Shown: in pieces, positions 61,769 through 64,000 of the stretch
Layout of the letters: every line of letters starts with the position of its first letter
Numbering within the stretch: position 1 is the first letter of the stretch
NCBI RefSeq assembly: GCF_009497895.1
Contig: NZ_CP033116.1
Location: 310,001 to 374,000 of the forward strand
Length of the DNA: 64,000 nt
DNA from: Halopseudomonas pelagia
GTDB taxonomy: Bacteria; Pseudomonadota; Gammaproteobacteria; Pseudomonadales; Pseudomonadaceae
Direction of reading: 5' to 3'
Program-made: the position numbers and the translations under genes
Notes under the pieces: generated by a model
Told to the model about the DNA's origin: nothing
Database searches by the model: none
Seen by the model: only the letters and a program-made list of their open reading frames with translations

Positions 61769-63242
61769 TCATTTCTGGATGGCGCTGAACCAGCACGCCG
61801 AAAGCAGACCTACAAGGACGGCCTTGCAGGATGACAATGGCAGCCTGACCTACGGGGAGCTCCCTGGCCAGATCGTCGACCGCAGCAAACGGCTGAGCGA
61901 GGCTGGCTGTCGCCGCGTGGCACTTGCGCTGGAGAACGGCTGCGAATGGATCCTCTGGGATCTCGCGCTACTTCACACTGATCTTGTATGCATACCCATG
62001 CCCACTTTTTTCAGCGCCGGCCAGGTCACGCATCTGCTCGCCAGTGCTGATGTCGACACCGTGATCGGCGATTTGCCTGGCGGAGTCGACCCTGCGCAAT
62101 TGGGCTTCAGGCGCACGAGCCTGGGCTGGCAGCGGCCGACATCATCAATGCCGTCGACAGCCGCAGCGATACCTGAGGGCACCTGCAAAATCACCTTTAC
62201 CTCGGGCACTACCGGCCATCCAAAGGGCGTCTGTCTGGGCGCAAACGCATTGATGGCGGTCGCGCTGAGTCTGCAGGCAGCCTGCGCCGAAGTGACCCCC
62301 GAGCGTCACCTGGTGCTACTACCGCTTGGGGTGCTGTTGGACAACATCGGCGTCTACGCCGCGCTGTTGGCCGGCGCCAGCATTCAGCTACCCGAACATA
62401 GCGGCGTGCGTAACAACACCCTGGATATTCAACGCCTGTCACAGGTGCTGCAGCAGGCTCAGCCGCATAGCCTGGTACTGGTGCCGCAACTGCTGCATGG
62501 CCTGTTACGGGCGGCCGAAGCCGGAATACAGCTACCGACCAGCTTGCGCTTTATCGCCGTCGGCGGCGGGCGCATTGCACCTGCATTGCTCGACCAGGCA
62601 GCACGATTGCACTGGCCGGTTTACGAGGGCTATGGCCTGTCGGAGTGCGCTTCGGTGGTGTGCCTGAATCGTCCGGCGCAACACCGCCCTGGTAGCGTGG
62701 GCAAGGCACTGCCGCACGTGAGTATCAGCATCGCAGCTGACGGCGAGGTGCTGGTGCATGGCAGCGGCCCACTGGGATACCTGGGCAGCGTTGACCCGGT
62801 GCCTTCACCCTGGCCCACCGGCGACATTGGCCGTCTTGACGATGGATATCTGACGATTCTTGGGCGCAAGAAAAACCAGTTCATCACTGCGTTTGGCCGC
62901 AACGTCAATCCGGAATGGGTGGAGGCGGAGCTGACCAGTGATCCGGCCATTGCCCAGGCTTTCGTCCACGGCGAGGCCCTGCCCAGCAATCTGGCGCTCC
63001 TGGTGGTGGCGGACCCGGCCCACGTCAGCCACGCGCAGATCAAAGCTGTTATCGCCCGTGCCAATACTGACTTACCCGCTTATGCGCGAGTGCACCACTG
63101 GCTGGTGATCTCTCAACCCTTTACCGCTGCCAACGGCCTGCTGACCAGCAATGGACGGCTGCGCCGGGAAGCGATTTTCCAGCAATACCAGCAGGCTCTG
63201 CTGGATCTGTTACCCGAGGAATCAACGCATGAAATTTTTTGA
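61755..63242 (+). CDS. AMP-binding ligase (acyl-CoA synthetase-like)
   Basis: This 495-residue ANL-superfamily enzyme activates a carboxylic acid as acyl-AMP. The P-loop-like motif TSGTTGHPKG is at 149-158. GYGLSECASVVCLNRP and TGDIGRLDDGYLTILGRKKN follow. Length is short for acyl-CoA synthetases but complete. The start overlaps the previous gene by 14 bp and the end overlaps the next by 14 bp, typical of co-translated pathway genes. Confidence 0.87.
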   Translation: MPAPDHFWMALNQHAESRPTRTALQDDNGSLTYGELPGQIVDRSKRLSEAGCRRVALALENGCEWILWDLALLHTDLVCIPMPTFFSAGQVTHLLASADVDTVIGDLPGGVDPAQLGFRRTSLGWQRPTSSMPSTAAAIPEGTCKITFTSGTTGHPKGVCLGANALMAVALSLQAACAEVTPERHLVLLPLGVLLDNIGVYAALLAGASIQLPEHSGVRNNTLDIQRLSQVLQQAQPHSLVLVPQLLHGLLRAAEAGIQLPTSLRFIAVGGGRIAPALLDQAARLHWPVYEGYGLSECASVVCLNRPAQHRPGSVGKALPHVSISIAADGEVLVHGSGPLGYLGSVDPVPSPWPTGDIGRLDDGYLTILGRKKNQFITAFGRNVNPEWVEAELTSDPAIAQAFVHGEALPSNLALLVVADPAHVSHAQIKAVIARANTDLPAYARVHHWLVISQPFTAANGLLTSNGRLRREAIFQQYQQALLDLLPEESTHEIF

Positions 63243-63906
63243 CCGCTTGCACAAGAGCACTGAAACCGAACGCCAATACCTGTTTGCCTCGCCGCTGATC
63301 CAGGCGGCATTGGCAGGCCAGGTCCAACGTCACAGTTATATCGCCTTTCTGACCCAGGCATTTCACCACGTCAGCCACACCGTGCCGCTGCTGATGGCGT
63401 GCGGGGCAAGGTTGAGCGCCAGGCAGGAGTGGATTCGCAATGCGATGGCCGAATATATCGAAGAGGAACTTGGCCATCAGGAATGGATCCTCAACGATCT
63501 GCGCGCCTGCGGCGCAGACGCCGAGGCGGTACGCAACGGGGAGCCGGCACTGGCCACGGAGCTGATGGTCAGCACCATGTATGACCGCATCAACCGTCTC
63601 AACCCGGTCTCCATGCTGGGCATGGTATTCGTGCTTGAAGGCACCAGTATCGCACTCGCCAGCCAGGCTGCGGGCAGCCTGCAAAAAGGCCTGGGGCTGC
63701 CGGACAAGGCGTTCAGCTATCTGACCTCGCATGGCGCGCTGGATCAGGAGCACATGAAGTTTTTCGAGCAACTGGTCAACCGCCTGGAGGATCCGGCAGA
63801 TCAGCAGGCGATCATTCACACAGCACGGGTTATCTACCGGTTGTACGCCGACATGTTCCGCAGCCTGCCTGGCTCCATGGAGGTGCCCCATGCGCTTGCA
63901 GGATAG
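63229..63906 (+). CDS. Haem-oxygenase-like/TenA-type iron-containing redox protein
   Basis: This 225-residue helical protein has the haem-oxygenase-like dimetal oxidase look: EEELGHQEWILNDL, VLEGTSIALASQ and ALDQEHMKFFEQL supply Glu and His ligand candidates. UndA-type members of this fold make alkenes from fatty acids; TenA members are thiaminases. The start at 63229 is preferred over an in-frame upstream start at 63151. It is the third gene of the operon. Confidence 0.8.
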   Translation: MKFFDRLHKSTETERQYLFASPLIQAALAGQVQRHSYIAFLTQAFHHVSHTVPLLMACGARLSARQEWIRNAMAEYIEEELGHQEWILNDLRACGADAEAVRNGEPALATELMVSTMYDRINRLNPVSMLGMVFVLEGTSIALASQAAGSLQKGLGLPDKAFSYLTSHGALDQEHMKFFEQLVNRLEDPADQQAIIHTARVIYRLYADMFRSLPGSMEVPHALAG

Positions 63907-64000
63907 TGTTGTGGTACTGACCGGCGCGACCGGCGGCATGGGCTACGCCATGGTCGCGGCACTCTGCCAGGCCGGAGCTCGCGTGCTGTTGGTAGGCCGT
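63890..64000 (+). CDS. Short-chain dehydrogenase, 3' end missing (partial)
   Basis: The first 37 residues are visible before the window ends. They show the SDR cofactor motif VVLTGATGGMGYAM and the end of the second strand, VLLVGR. The start overlaps the previous gene by 17 bp, so it is the fourth gene of the same operon. Nothing can be said of the catalytic half. Confidence 0.75.
   Translation, partial: MRLQDSVVVLTGATGGMGYAMVAALCQAGARVLLVGR

Overview
The window is one strand-switching stretch of a GC-rich gammaproteobacterial chromosome. The gene content fits a Pseudomonas-like organism, probably of the marine or halotolerant Halopseudomonas/Pseudomonas group. That placement is inference from gene families, REP-like repeats and codon style; no rRNA or tRNA gene is present to confirm it.

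Positions 1 to about 36500 form a large nucleobase/nucleoside scavenging region. It contains xanthine dehydrogenase (xdhA and the start of xdhB) and a complete rutABCDEF uracil pathway without the rutG permease. It also holds an 8-oxoguanine-deaminase-type amidohydrolase, a second amidohydrolase of the cytosine/MTA deaminase type, and a cytidine-deaminase-fold enzyme. Uptake genes are two BMP-type nucleoside ABC systems, a Tsx-like outer-membrane channel and three NMT1/THI5-type binding proteins with two SsuBC/TauBC-like ABC pairs. Two RutR-like TetR regulators and a YdfG-like reductase are present. Four isopenicillin-N-synthase-type Fe(II)/2-oxoglutarate oxygenases sit among these genes.

The non-coding DNA of this region carries one repeated regulatory architecture. 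Sigma-54 -24/-12 promoters (best at 2783, 11955, 15898, 21126 minus, 22150, 29296, 33255 and 33320) combine with 16-bp palindromes resembling the E. coli RutR operator, either at the predicted +1 or upstream. At rutA and at the 22277 oxygenase a GCAC-N7-GTGC NtrC-like site lies exactly 7 bp from the operator. The simplest reading is a nitrogen-limitation regulon gated by nucleobase-sensing TetR proteins, with the four oxygenases as its unexplained enzymes.

Positions 36500-42930 hold an AraC regulator, a nested palindromic repeat, and a flavin monooxygenase / BASS transporter / epimerase run followed by an SDR and a TauE/SafE protein. Positions 43245-46090 are an AT-richer accessory island with unrecognised proteins, a T5orf172/GIY-YIG-like protein, a 48-residue four-cysteine protein and GGGGTCAGAGT-type repeats. 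Positions 46200-53997 contain miscellaneous genes: Rossmann-fold proteins, two methyltransferases, TauE/SafE, a GlxA-type regulator, a Fic protein with a striking palindromic operator, and a PAAR protein overlapping a lipoprotein. Positions 54161-60963 hold a chemoreceptor, an SDR, cytochrome b561, and a BigR-like sulfur cluster (SulP, two YeeE/YedE proteins, ArsR, OsmC). The window ends in an operon of thermostable-hemolysin family protein, AMP ligase, haem-oxygenase-like protein and the start of an SDR.
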